This document shows, piece by piece, positions 31,923 through 40,121 of a stretch of DNA of 44,189 nucleotides. Position 1 is the first letter of the stretch; the number at the start of each line of letters is the position of its first letter. The stretch comes from Armatimonadota bacterium (GTDB taxonomy: Bacteria; Armatimonadota; UBA5829; JAUSEB01): the NCBI GenBank assembly GCA_030649165.1, contig JAUSGG010000151.1:1-44189 (forward strand). Reading direction: 5' to 3'. Made by a program: the position numbers and the translations under genes. A model generated the notes under the pieces. The model was given only the letters and a program-made list of their open reading frames with translations. It did no database searches and was not told the origin of the DNA.

Positions 31923-33020
31923 TTAAACTTGACTTCTGACTAATGATTTCGCAACTCTGATTACAGCAGTGGCTGCGTCCGGTCTGGCCAGCGCCGCGGA
32001 TGCGGACGCCATTGCCCGCAGACGCTCCGGGTCCCGCGCCAGCGCCGCAATCTGATTTGCCAACTCCTCGGCCGAACTCGACGATTCCTCCATCACGATG
32101 GCGGAACCCCGTTTTTCCAAGACACTCGCGTTTTTCGCCTGATGATTCGCGTACGCGTAAGGATACGGCACGAGTATTGCCGGTAGGCCGACAGCGCATA
32201 GTTCCGCCAGCGTTGACGCTCCGCTCCGGCAAACGATCAGATCGGCCGCCCAATAGGCGTCCGAAGGATCGTCGAAATACGGCGCTATCTTATATGTCTC
32301 GATGCCGGACGGCGCGTTCGTCTTGACTTCCTCATAGTTGCGCTCGCCGGTCTGATGCAGTATTTGCACGTTCAGCGAAGCGAGCAGCGGGACCGCGCCC
32401 AATACCAGTTCGTTGATCTTCCGCGCGCCCTGACTGCCTCCGCAGACGAAAACGGTGAACAGGTCCGTCCGAAGCCCAAGCGCGGCGCGCGCGGATTCCT
32501 TTGCGCGAGGCGCCAATATTTCCGGGCGGACCGGCAGACCCGTTACCGTCACCTTCCTTGCCGGGAAGAAGCCCACGGACTCCTTGAACGTAACGCAGAC
32601 GGCTCTGACGAATCTCGACAGAAGCAGGTTGGTGCGTCCCGGCTCGACGTTCTGCTCGTGAATCAGCGACGGTCCCCGCCGCAGACACTGAGCCAGCATG
32701 ACCGCCGCGCTGGTATAGCCGCCGGTCCCGATAGCCACTTCCGGCTTTTCCGCGCGCAGGACCGACAGGGCCCGTATCGCTGCCAATGCGAGCTTCCAGA
32801 GGGCCGCCACATTGGAGAGCGAGATCGCTCCTCCGAACGGTCTGCTTGGAAGCCCGATGAAACGCAGGCCCGATTCCTTGGCCAGCCGCCCCTCAGGTCC
32901 GTGCGAGCTACCGATAAATAGTAGATCGACTTCGGGATCTTCGGCCAGCATCGCGGCCGCTATGCTGAGGGCGGGGTATATGTGACCTCCGGTCCCGCCT
33001 CCTGTCAGCACGACCTTCAT
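31923..33020 (-). CDS. murG: UDP-GlcNAc--lipid I N-acetylglucosaminyltransferase
   Basis: A GT-B glycosyltransferase (365 aa) on the cytoplasmic membrane face that turns lipid I into lipid II. The N-terminal VLTGGGTGGHIYPAL loop contacts lipid I and the donor phosphates. GTGGYTS, HEQNVEPGRTN, GGSQGARKINE and the C-terminal CRSGASTLAELCAVGLPAILVPYPYA are all in place. A GAGGAG site lies just before the ATG. The first 113 bp overlap the end of ftsW in another frame. Confidence 0.98.
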   Translation of the reverse strand: MKVVLTGGGTGGHIYPALSIAAAMLAEDPEVDLLFIGSSHGPEGRLAKESGLRFIGLPSRPFGGAISLSNVAALWKLALAAIRALSVLRAEKPEVAIGTGGYTSAAVMLAQCLRRGPSLIHEQNVEPGRTNLLLSRFVRAVCVTFKESVGFFPARKVTVTGLPVRPEILAPRAKESARAALGLRTDLFTVFVCGGSQGARKINELVLGAVPLLASLNVQILHQTGERNYEEVKTNAPSGIETYKIAPYFDDPSDAYWAADLIVCRSGASTLAELCAVGLPAILVPYPYAYANHQAKNASVLEKRGSAIVMEESSSSAEELANQIAALARDPERLRAMASASAALARPDAATAVIRVAKSLVRSQV

Positions 33021-34155
33021 CTATCTCCTCAACGCTTCTGTCAGTCGTCGCGTTCGTGTTCTGTGATATGTTGAGCAAAAGCCCGGCGGCCATAAGCGCA
33101 AACATCAGCGCCGATCCGCCATAGCTTACGAAAGGAAGAGGCACTCCCGTCGCGGGCATACTGGAAGTGACCACACAAACGTTGATAATGGCCTGCGCGG
33201 ACACCATCGCGGTTAGCCCCGCCGCCAATAATGTGTAATAAGGACTTTTCGCACGATTGGCGATGCTCAGCCCGCGATACGTGAGCAATCCGAACAGCGC
33301 CAGAACCACGAGCGATCCCAGCAGGCCGGCTTCCTCGCCGAGCGTCGAGAAAATGAAATCGGTCTGTGCCGCCGGAATATAGAACTTCTCGCGGCCTTCG
33401 CACAGCCCGCGTCCAAGCAGCCCGCCGGAACCCAGGGCCACCAGCGAGTGGACTATCTGGTATCCTTTTCCGAACTTGTCCTTCATCGGATCGAGAAAAG
33501 TTATCAGGCGAGCGAGGCGATAGGGCTCCACAACCGCCAGCGCGCCGAATCCCAAAACTCCGGCTCCGGCCAGACATGCAAGATGACGGCTGAGAGCGCC
33601 CGCCACGAACAGCATGATCAATGTATTGATGACGATGAGTGACGAGGTGCCCATATCCGGCTCGACCAAGACGAGCCCGGCAACCAGCCCGACAATCGTC
33701 AGGTGTATGAACATCCCGGACCAGAACTTGCGAACTCTGAAATTCTGTCCGGACAGCGCCGCCGCAAGATAGATCACCACCGCGAACTTGGCGAACTCCG
33801 ACGGCTGAAAGCGAAATGGCCCCACAGGCAGCCATCTGGCCGCGCCGTTGGCCCGAACCCCGATGCCGGGAATCAACACGAGCACGAGCAGGCCGATGGA
33901 CGCTATCAGCAGCGGAAGGGCCATCCGGCGAAGTGTCTCCAGCCGCAAACGCATCATCCCGAACATCATCGCCAGCCCCGCAACGCCGAAGATGAGCTGG
34001 CGTTTGACGAAATACCAACTGTCGCCGCCCGTCATCTTCATATCCGCTGCTTTAGCGAAACTGGCGTCAAATACCATAAGGATGCCGATTCCGAAAAGGC
34101 ACATCGTCGTCAGAAACAGAGTGAAATCAGCCGGCAGCTTCTTGCTTTCTCTCAT
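32908..34155 (-). CDS. ftsW: Lipid II glycosyltransferase FtsW (SEDS family)
   Basis: This polytopic SEDS protein (415 aa) polymerises septal peptidoglycan together with its partner FtsI. Ten hydrophobic segments are seen, with the family motifs PVGPFRFQPSEFAKFA, EPDMGTSS and PFVSYGGSAL. The start overlaps the murD stop by 4 bp, with GGGGGAG upstream. After the last helix a 50-residue cytoplasmic tail follows, very rich in Arg and Ser (RRRDRRS, GRRSRSRS). Its last 37 codons are read over the start of murG. Confidence 0.97.
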   Translation of the reverse strand: MRESKKLPADFTLFLTTMCLFGIGILMVFDASFAKAADMKMTGGDSWYFVKRQLIFGVAGLAMMFGMMRLRLETLRRMALPLLIASIGLLVLVLIPGIGVRANGAARWLPVGPFRFQPSEFAKFAVVIYLAAALSGQNFRVRKFWSGMFIHLTIVGLVAGLVLVEPDMGTSSLIVINTLIMLFVAGALSRHLACLAGAGVLGFGALAVVEPYRLARLITFLDPMKDKFGKGYQIVHSLVALGSGGLLGRGLCEGREKFYIPAAQTDFIFSTLGEEAGLLGSLVVLALFGLLTYRGLSIANRAKSPYYTLLAAGLTAMVSAQAIINVCVVTSSMPATGVPLPFVSYGGSALMFALMAAGLLLNISQNTNATTDRSVEEIDEGRADRRRDRRSHIPRPQHSGRDAGRRSRSRSTIYR

Positions 34156-35585
34156 TTGGCCCGCTCCCCCGATGATTTAGCTGAACCTACCACGCATCCC
34201 TGGTACTGCCTTACTATCGACTTGAAGACCCGCCCGCGGTCTTCGAATCCCTTGAACATGTCGAAGCTCGCGCAGCCGGGCGCAAGAAGGACCGCGTCTC
34301 CCGGCTCCGCCAGACCTCGCGCCGCCTCCACGGCGCGGTCCATCGACGCCGCGTTGGTAATCCGCGTGTAGCCCGCATCGCGGACAGCCGACTCGATCAG
34401 CGGCGCGCTCACTCCGATTAGAATCAACTCTTTGACACTGCGCTTGACGACCTCGGCAAAAGGAACCCAATCGCTGCCTTTGTCTTTCCCTCCGGCTATC
34501 ACCACCAGAGGCCGGTCAATCGCTTCGATGGACCTGACCACGGCGTCCACGTTCGTGCACATCGAATTGTTGATGTACAGAACTCCGTCTATCTCCTCGA
34601 CCGGCTCCAGCCTGTGCTCTATTGGAGTGAAAGCGCGGATGGCTTCCGCGACGGCCCCGGCCTCCGCGCCGAACGCCACCGCGGCCAGCGAAGCAGCCAA
34701 AGCATTTTCCACGTTGTGCTCGCCAGGGACGGGGATTTCCGACTTGCTGCAAATCCGGACCTCCCTGCCGTCCAGCCTGACAATCAGCTCCTCTCCGCGG
34801 ACGAACGCGCCTTCCCGCGGCTCCATCAGCCGGCTGAAAGGAAGAATCCGCGATTTAACTCCCCCGGTCCGCTCCATCACCAGCGGATGGTCGGCGTTCA
34901 CTATCGCGTAATCGTCCGGTCTCTGGTTCCGAAACAGGCTCGCCTTGAGGTCCGCATATTCGTCCATGTTTGTGTGGCGATCGCCGTGGTCCCGGCTGAT
35001 ATTGAGCAGCGCCCCTATCCTGGGCCTGAAGCTCTCGATCCATTCGAGCTGAAAAGTGCTGATCTCCGCGACAATTACACTCTTCTCCGTCGCCCGAACG
35101 GCCGCGGTCACGAGCGGAAGCCTGATGTCCCCGGCGACCACGTTTCCGGCGATGTAAGTGTCCCGCCCGTCGGCTTCAAGCATTTTGCCGATCATGACCG
35201 TGGTGGTCGTCTTTCCGTTCGTGCCTGTCACGGCGATAATCGGCGCGCGCGACAGGCGATATGCCAGCTCGATCTCAGACAGGACCGGAATCCCCATCTC
35301 CCGCGCTTTCACGAAAACGGGGGCCTCGCGAGGAATACCCGGACTGGGGATCACCAAGTCCGCGCCGCCAAGAGGAGGGGCGTCGATTCCCGGGCGCGCG
35401 GCGACTCCGAGCCTCGCCGCCTCGGCAAGCGAGTCTTCGAGTTCCTCCGCGGGTTTCCGGTCGTACAGCGTGACCTCCGCCCCCAGAGTCCGAAGCGCGG
35501 CGGCGACGGCCATCCCCGTGCGCGCCATGCCGATAACCGCGACTCGTTTGCCTTTGTAATCGTTCGTCACGTCGTTCACTATCAT
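34152..35585 (-). CDS. murD: UDP-N-acetylmuramoyl-L-alanine--D-glutamate ligase
   Basis: It adds D-Glu to UDP-MurNAc-L-Ala (477 aa). Motifs are VAVIGMARTGMAVA at the N-terminus, the ATP loop VTGTNGKTTTTVMIG, NISRDHGDRH, EHNVENALAA and GGKDKGSDW. The ATG overlaps the end of mraY by 4 bp, and its own stop overlaps the ftsW start, so the three are translationally coupled. Confidence 0.98.
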   Translation of the reverse strand: MIVNDVTNDYKGKRVAVIGMARTGMAVAAALRTLGAEVTLYDRKPAEELEDSLAEAARLGVAARPGIDAPPLGGADLVIPSPGIPREAPVFVKAREMGIPVLSEIELAYRLSRAPIIAVTGTNGKTTTTVMIGKMLEADGRDTYIAGNVVAGDIRLPLVTAAVRATEKSVIVAEISTFQLEWIESFRPRIGALLNISRDHGDRHTNMDEYADLKASLFRNQRPDDYAIVNADHPLVMERTGGVKSRILPFSRLMEPREGAFVRGEELIVRLDGREVRICSKSEIPVPGEHNVENALAASLAAVAFGAEAGAVAEAIRAFTPIEHRLEPVEEIDGVLYINNSMCTNVDAVVRSIEAIDRPLVVIAGGKDKGSDWVPFAEVVKRSVKELILIGVSAPLIESAVRDAGYTRITNAASMDRAVEAARGLAEPGDAVLLAPGCASFDMFKGFEDRGRVFKSIVRQYQGCVVGSAKSSGERAK

Positions 35586-36628
35586 GACCTCGCGACACCG
35601 AGCACGGCCACGCCGGCCGCGCAGGCTAGTAGTCCTGCTATCCAGAACCTCGTCACGATCTTCTCTTCCGGCCAGCCCGCGAGCTCGAAATGATGGTGTA
35701 TCGGGCTCATCCTGAAGACCCGCTTGCCCGTGGTCTTAAACGATATGACCTGGATGATCACCGACAACGCCTCTATTACGAACACCAGTCCGAAAAACAG
35801 CAGAGCGAACTCCTGCTTCGACAGAATGGCGACGGCGGCGAACCCTGCCCCAAGCGCAAGCGAGCCCGTGTCGCCCATAAACACCTTCGCCGGGTGTGCG
35901 TTGAACCACAGAAACGCCAGGCATGCCCCCGCGGTGGCGGCGCAAACGATGACCAGCGCCGGGTCTATCGCGACGCTCGCGCCGATCAGGAGAGCCGATC
36001 CCCAGGCCAGGAAAATCGCCGTCTGCGTCGACAGACCGCTGACCAACCCGTCGAGTCCGTCCGTCAGGTTTACGGCGTTCGACATCCCGACGATAAACAG
36101 GACCGCGAACGCATAGTAGATCGAACCCAATTCGATGAAACGCCCGAACGGGAGGCGAACGCTCGTCGGATACACGCTATCTCTTCCGATGTACGCAAGC
36201 CACGCGACAAATGCGATCGCCAGGATCGACTGCCCGGCCAGCTTCTGCCTTGCCTTCAACCCGAGCGCTTTTCCGCGGGAGATGATGAGATAATCGTCCA
36301 GGAATCCCAACAGCCCGTAACCGGCTATCAACATCAACACGGCGGCCAGGCCGGAAGCGCCGAACCGCAATCCATAAACCGCGCCCTCTACGTGCACCAT
36401 AAGACCCACAGCCGACGACGAGAGAATCAGCCCCGCCAGCAGGACGAGGCCGCCCATCGTCGGGGTCCCCTCCTTGGCAAGGTGGCTTTCAGGACCGTCG
36501 CGGCTGATCACCTGTCCGGCCCGCAGCGTTTTCAGCGCCTCGATAGCGCGAGGCATTGCCGCGACCGTCACCACAAAGGCGAGGCCGAAGGCGAGAAGCC
36601 CCTCGTATATCGAAGCCGCGCTAAACAC
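35582..36628 (-). CDS. mraY: Phospho-N-acetylmuramoyl-pentapeptide transferase
   Basis: An integral membrane enzyme (348 aa, about ten helices) that joins the UDP-MurNAc-pentapeptide to undecaprenyl phosphate to make lipid I. Conserved blocks are KEGTPTMGG, LDDYLIISRGKALGLKARQK, NAVNLTDGLDGL, FMGDTGSLALG and the MSPIHHHFELAGW loop. The start is GTG, 8 bp inside the end of murF, with AGAGGG 9 bp upstream. Confidence 0.98.
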   Translation of the reverse strand: MFSAASIYEGLLAFGLAFVVTVAAMPRAIEALKTLRAGQVISRDGPESHLAKEGTPTMGGLVLLAGLILSSSAVGLMVHVEGAVYGLRFGASGLAAVLMLIAGYGLLGFLDDYLIISRGKALGLKARQKLAGQSILAIAFVAWLAYIGRDSVYPTSVRLPFGRFIELGSIYYAFAVLFIVGMSNAVNLTDGLDGLVSGLSTQTAIFLAWGSALLIGASVAIDPALVIVCAATAGACLAFLWFNAHPAKVFMGDTGSLALGAGFAAVAILSKQEFALLFFGLVFVIEALSVIIQVISFKTTGKRVFRMSPIHHHFELAGWPEEKIVTRFWIAGLLACAAGVAVLGVARS

Positions 36629-37988
36629 TCAGGATGCCCTCTACGACAATCTCCATTTTCACGGCGCGCGAGCCCTTAACCAGAACCACGTCCCCGGGAC
36701 GCAGCTCCGGTCTCAAGACGTCCGACACTTCCGAACTGTTACCAAGACTTGTTATCTCAGAGGCCGGGAATCCGCTGCTTACGGCCCCGTCCGCAATTCG
36801 CCGCCCGAGTTCGCCAACGGTGATCAGCATATCTACACCCTGCTCCGCCAGCAGCGCGCCGATTTCAGCGTGCTCCGAGTCGGCATGATCTCCCAACTCC
36901 AGCATGTCTCCGAGGACCGCGATCTTTCTATCACCCTGCATCGCGGCCAGGCTGCGCACCGCCGCGGCCATCGAAGCCGGGTTGGCGTTGTAAGTGTCGT
37001 TGATGACGGTATAGCCAAGGGGCGACCGAACCACGTTCAACCGCATCGACGGAGATCCGAACACCTCCAGCGCGGCCCTGGCGTCGTCCAGATCGACTCC
37101 CATCTCTATCGCAACCGCGATCGCGGCCAGAGCGTTCCAAATGTTATGCTCGCCTATGGCCGCCAGTTCGAGCTCCATCACGCCTTTCTTCGTCGTGACC
37201 GTGGCTCCCGGCGATCCGTCCGGATGAATCCTGATATCGCTTGCCCGGACGTCGGCGGACTCGCTTGTTCCGAACGTCGCCACGCGACCGAACCGCCTGC
37301 TTCTCAGGAAGCGGTAGAACTGGTCGTCCGCCGGAAGCACGGCCAGCCCGTCGGGCGGAAGCTCGTCCAATATCTCCGCCTTCGCCGCGGCTATCGCATC
37401 GATGGACCCCAGCCTTTCGACGTGCGATAGCCCTACGTTCGTGATGACCCCAATCCGCGGGCGCGCGATGTCCGCCAGTCGCCTTATCTCCCCCGGCCCG
37501 CGCATGGCCATCTCCAGCGCCACCACGTCGTGCTCGGGGCGAAGCTGGAACAGCGTCATCGGCAGACCGATCTCGTTGTTGTAATTGCCTTCGCTTTTGA
37601 GCACGCAGTACTTGCGGTCGAGTACCGCCGCGATCATCTCCTTGGTCGTCGTCTTGCCGACGCTGCCCGTTACGCCGATGACGTGAACGGATTGCCGCAG
37701 TCTGAGCAATTTGGCCAGGTTTCCGAGCGCAAGCAGCGTGTCCGGAACGATCACAAGCGGGATGCTCGCCTCGACTTCCTTCGACACGATCGCGGCCGAC
37801 GCCCCCGCGCGCGCGGCGGCGTCTATGAAGTCGTGCCCATCCCGTTCCGCGACCAGCGCAAAGAAGAGGTCGCCCGGTTTCGCCAACCGGCTGTCGGCGC
37901 TCACCCCCGTGATTGCCGCGTCCGTTTCCCCGCGCAGAAGTCTGCCGTTCAGGATCAGCAGTATTTCCGCCAGTTTCGTGTTCAGCAT
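36621..37988 (-). CDS. murF: UDP-MurNAc-tripeptide--D-alanyl-D-alanine ligase
   Basis: It adds the D-Ala-D-Ala dipeptide made by Ddl, completing the soluble precursor (455 aa). Family features are SADSRLAKPGDLFFAL, the ATP loop VTGSVGKTTTKEMI, EMAMRGPGEI, NVGLSHVERLGS and GDMLELGDHADSEH. The ATG at 37988 gives the standard family N-terminus but has AAGGA almost touching it. A TTG at 38033, 9 bp after a perfect GAGGAGG just downstream of murE, would add 15 residues and could be the real start. Confidence 0.96.
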   Translation of the reverse strand: MLNTKLAEILLILNGRLLRGETDAAITGVSADSRLAKPGDLFFALVAERDGHDFIDAAARAGASAAIVSKEVEASIPLVIVPDTLLALGNLAKLLRLRQSVHVIGVTGSVGKTTTKEMIAAVLDRKYCVLKSEGNYNNEIGLPMTLFQLRPEHDVVALEMAMRGPGEIRRLADIARPRIGVITNVGLSHVERLGSIDAIAAAKAEILDELPPDGLAVLPADDQFYRFLRSRRFGRVATFGTSESADVRASDIRIHPDGSPGATVTTKKGVMELELAAIGEHNIWNALAAIAVAIEMGVDLDDARAALEVFGSPSMRLNVVRSPLGYTVINDTYNANPASMAAAVRSLAAMQGDRKIAVLGDMLELGDHADSEHAEIGALLAEQGVDMLITVGELGRRIADGAVSSGFPASEITSLGNSSEVSDVLRPELRPGDVVLVKGSRAVKMEIVVEGILSV

Positions 37989-38060
37989 TTCCTTATTCGC
38001 CCTGCGTACACGTGGTGTAGTTGCCAGGACCAAATTCCTCACCCTCCTCTATGATCTCGA

Positions 38061-39545
38061 CTAGCTCAACGCCTTCGAGCAAAGGATCTCCCTCACAACT
38101 TCCCTGTCGTCGAAATGGATCGTTTTATCCGCGAATATCTGGTAGTCCTCGTGTCCCTTTCCGGCTACCAATACCACGTCGCCGGAGCCCGCCATATCGA
38201 GCGCCATCCTGATGGCGTCGCGCCTGCTGGCTTCGACGCTCACCCGGCCGCGCCGCCCGCCGTCTACACCCGCCAGGATTTCCCCGATAATCGCATCCGG
38301 GTCCTCTTTGCGGGGATTGTCCGACGTGACGACACACATGTCCGCCAACTCGGAGGCGATGCGCCCCATCATGGGCCGCTTTCCCCTGTCACGATTGCCG
38401 CCGCAGCCGAAGACGACTATCAGCCGCCCGTCCGTCAGGTCCCTAGCCGCTATCAACACGTTCTCCAGGGCATCGGGCGCGTGAGCGTAATCGACGAGTA
38501 CGGCGAAGTCCTGGCCGCACTCGATCGATTCGAACCTTCCCGCGACGTTCTCGGCCGACGCCAGGCCCGCCGCGATCCGCGAAAGACCCAGCCCCTGCGA
38601 AAGGGCCGCTCCAGCCGCCGCCAGCGAGTTATAGACGTTGAACAGACCGCCCAGTCTCAGCCCCACTTCGACCCGCTCCCCCCGGTATGTCAGGAGGTAC
38701 GAAACGCCTTTGGCCGTCGCCCTTATGTCCGAAGCGGTGACATCCGCGGGCGCCTTGACACCGAACGTGATGACCCGCCCATTTGCCGCCGCGACGACCT
38801 TGGATGAGACCGGGTCGTCCAGGTTTACGACAGCGGTGAACTCCTTGCCGGAGGCCGCCGCGCAATCCTTGAAGAGAAGTAGCTTCGCGTCCAGATACTC
38901 TTCCATAGTGGAGTGATAGTCGAGGTGGTCGCGGGTCAGATTGGTGAATATGCCGCAGTCGAACTCGCAGCCGGCGACGCGGCCCTGCGCGAGGCCATGA
39001 GACGAGACCTCCATCGCCACCAGTTGCGCTTGGCTCGCCGCCATCCGCGCCAGCAGCGCCTGAAGGTCGACGGATTCAGGAGTCGTGTGCTCGCTGTCAA
39101 TGACTTCGTCCCCGACGCGGCTTCCGATCGTGCCGATGACGCCGGTCTTCCACCCGGCGGAACGGAAAATCGACGCGATCAGGTACGTGGTCGTGGTCTT
39201 GCCTTTGGTGCCGGTGACGCCGATCAGTTTGAGATTTCGAGAGGGGTAATCGTAGAACTTCGCCGCGACCGCGGCCATCGCCACCCGGGAGTCGTCCACT
39301 ACCGCCACGCTCACATCGTCCAGCGGGATTCCGGGCAGCTCTCGCTCGGCGATTATCGCCACCGCTCCGTTCTTCACCGCCGCGCCCGCGAACTGGTGAC
39401 CGTCGAAAGTCTCTCCCCCCACAGCGACAAAAAGCGACCCAGCGGTCGCCCGTCGCGAATCGTACACGATGCTCTCGACGTTTACATCCGGCCTGCCCAG
39501 CGTTCTTGCGCCCGGCAGCTCACGGACCAGATTGCTAAAAAACAT
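38061..39545 (-). CDS. murE: UDP-MurNAc-dipeptide--meso-diaminopimelate ligase
   Basis: It adds the third stem-peptide residue (494 aa). The ATP loop is VTGTKGKTTTTYL (about residues 110-122). The specificity motif reads DNPRKEDP (409-416); DNPR is the meso-diaminopimelate form, whereas lysine-adding enzymes differ here. So the wall is of the direct DAP type. Other blocks are VYDSRRATAGSLFVA, NLTRDHLDYH and DYAHAPDAL. The gene has its own predicted extended -10 promoter and is separated from ftsI by 576 bp. Confidence 0.98.
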   Translation of the reverse strand: MFFSNLVRELPGARTLGRPDVNVESIVYDSRRATAGSLFVAVGGETFDGHQFAGAAVKNGAVAIIAERELPGIPLDDVSVAVVDDSRVAMAAVAAKFYDYPSRNLKLIGVTGTKGKTTTTYLIASIFRSAGWKTGVIGTIGSRVGDEVIDSEHTTPESVDLQALLARMAASQAQLVAMEVSSHGLAQGRVAGCEFDCGIFTNLTRDHLDYHSTMEEYLDAKLLLFKDCAAASGKEFTAVVNLDDPVSSKVVAAANGRVITFGVKAPADVTASDIRATAKGVSYLLTYRGERVEVGLRLGGLFNVYNSLAAAGAALSQGLGLSRIAAGLASAENVAGRFESIECGQDFAVLVDYAHAPDALENVLIAARDLTDGRLIVVFGCGGNRDRGKRPMMGRIASELADMCVVTSDNPRKEDPDAIIGEILAGVDGGRRGRVSVEASRRDAIRMALDMAGSGDVVLVAGKGHEDYQIFADKTIHFDDREVVREILCSKALS

Positions 39546-39573
39546 CCTCGGAGCGCTCCATCATTACCACACA

Positions 39574-39582
39574 ATTATAACA
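39574..39582 (-). promoter_or_regulatory. Extended -10 promoter of murE
   Basis: TGTTATAAT is a perfect extended -10 (TGnTATAAT). Initiation near 39567 leaves a leader of about 22 nt before the ATG. The -35 region (TACGCA at 17 bp) is poor, as is common with extended -10 promoters. Confidence 0.55.
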
Positions 39583-39655
39583 CGGGTGATGGGTGTTGCG
39601 TACTGGCGCCATCCTCCATCACCCGACACCCGTCACCCAACACCCGATAAAAGAA

Positions 39656-39715
39656 GGGGTCGTGCGACGCAGAAGAGGACTCGCCCAAGTTTCCCTGTCC
39701 GGCCAACACGACCCC
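39656..39715. ncRNA. Structured repeat element, copy 1
   Basis: A 9-bp closing stem GGGGTCGTG (39656-39664) with CACGACCCC (39707-39715) encloses the invariant core, read on the minus strand as GGGAAACTTGGGCGAGTCC. The core folds as ACT/AGT and AGG/CCT pairs around a TGGGCG loop with a GAA bulge. The strand of action is not established; minus would match the dcw transcript. Confidence 0.55.
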
Positions 39716-39717
39716 AA

Positions 39718-39843
39718 GCTGATTGCCCGCCTCAAACAACAAAGCGGGTCAGCGACGGCCCCCCGACTTATCGGGGCGGCCGCTCCCGGCGAATATTCCC
39801 GCCGGAATTCCGACCACACGGAATTAGCTGGGACCGACAGGCT
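39718..39843. other. Hairpin-rich spacer between element copies 1 and 2
   Basis: Three further hairpins are seen: GCTGA..CCCGC with GCGGG..TCAGC (39718-39755), CCCCGA-CTTA-TCGGGG (39761-39776), and AATTCCG-ACCACA-CGGAATT (39807-39826). No open frame here looks real. Confidence 0.5.
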
Positions 39844-39890
39844 AGAAAAGGACTCGCCCAAGTTTCCCTCTCCCGCCGGAGCCGGTCCCA
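39829..39890. ncRNA. Structured repeat element, copy 2
   Basis: The same core is enclosed by TGGGACCG (39829-39836) and CGGTCCCA (39883-39890). Two bases (AG) next to the inner stem are missing relative to copies 1 and 3. Confidence 0.55.
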
Positions 39891-39917
39891 AACCCAAGAA
39901 ACTAATTGGTATGCTTA

Positions 39918-39990
39918 ACCTCCCCCTAACCGCCTCCCAAAGGGAGGGGGGATTTGCTCCCTCTCCTTTTAGGAGAGGGTGGGGTGAGGT
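39918..39990. repeat. CCTCCCCC palindromes (copy 8, doubled)
   Basis: Two adjoining hairpins (CGCCTCCCAAAGGGAGGGGG and CTCTCCTTTTAGGAGAG) followed by GGGTGGGGTGAGG lie between element copies 2 and 3. They belong to the window-wide repeat family. Confidence 0.7.
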
Positions 39991-40015
39991 CAAATACCTC
40001 AACTCACGATCTAGC

Positions 40016-40079
40016 TGGGACCGGCCAAGCTAGAAAAGAGGACTCGCCCAAGTTTCCCTCTCCCGCCGCACCGGTCCCA
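40016..40079. ncRNA. Structured repeat element, copy 3
   Basis: The core is enclosed by the 9-bp stem TGGGACCGG (40016-40024) and CCGGTCCCA (40071-40079). It ends 42 bp before the ftsI stop, so on the minus strand it would sit directly in the ftsI 3-prime untranslated region. Confidence 0.55.
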
Positions 40080-40121
40080 AATCGAAACGCCTTCGGTTTT
40101 CAATGTTCTACGCCCGGCGGT

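Noticed and set aside
35690-36679. Plus-strand open frame of 329 codons
   Set aside because: It is the antisense shadow of mraY; its protein is Arg/Gln-rich with no domain, while the opposite strand encodes an unmistakable enzyme.
39656-40079. CRISPR array
   Set aside because: Three similar units occur, but spacing is irregular (over 100 bp), the repeats are only partly alike, and no spacer-like uniform lengths or cas genes are seen.
39656-40079. tRNA genes
   Set aside because: The closing stems invite comparison with acceptor stems, but length (60-64 nt), lack of D- and T-arm motifs and lack of an anticodon arm rule it out.
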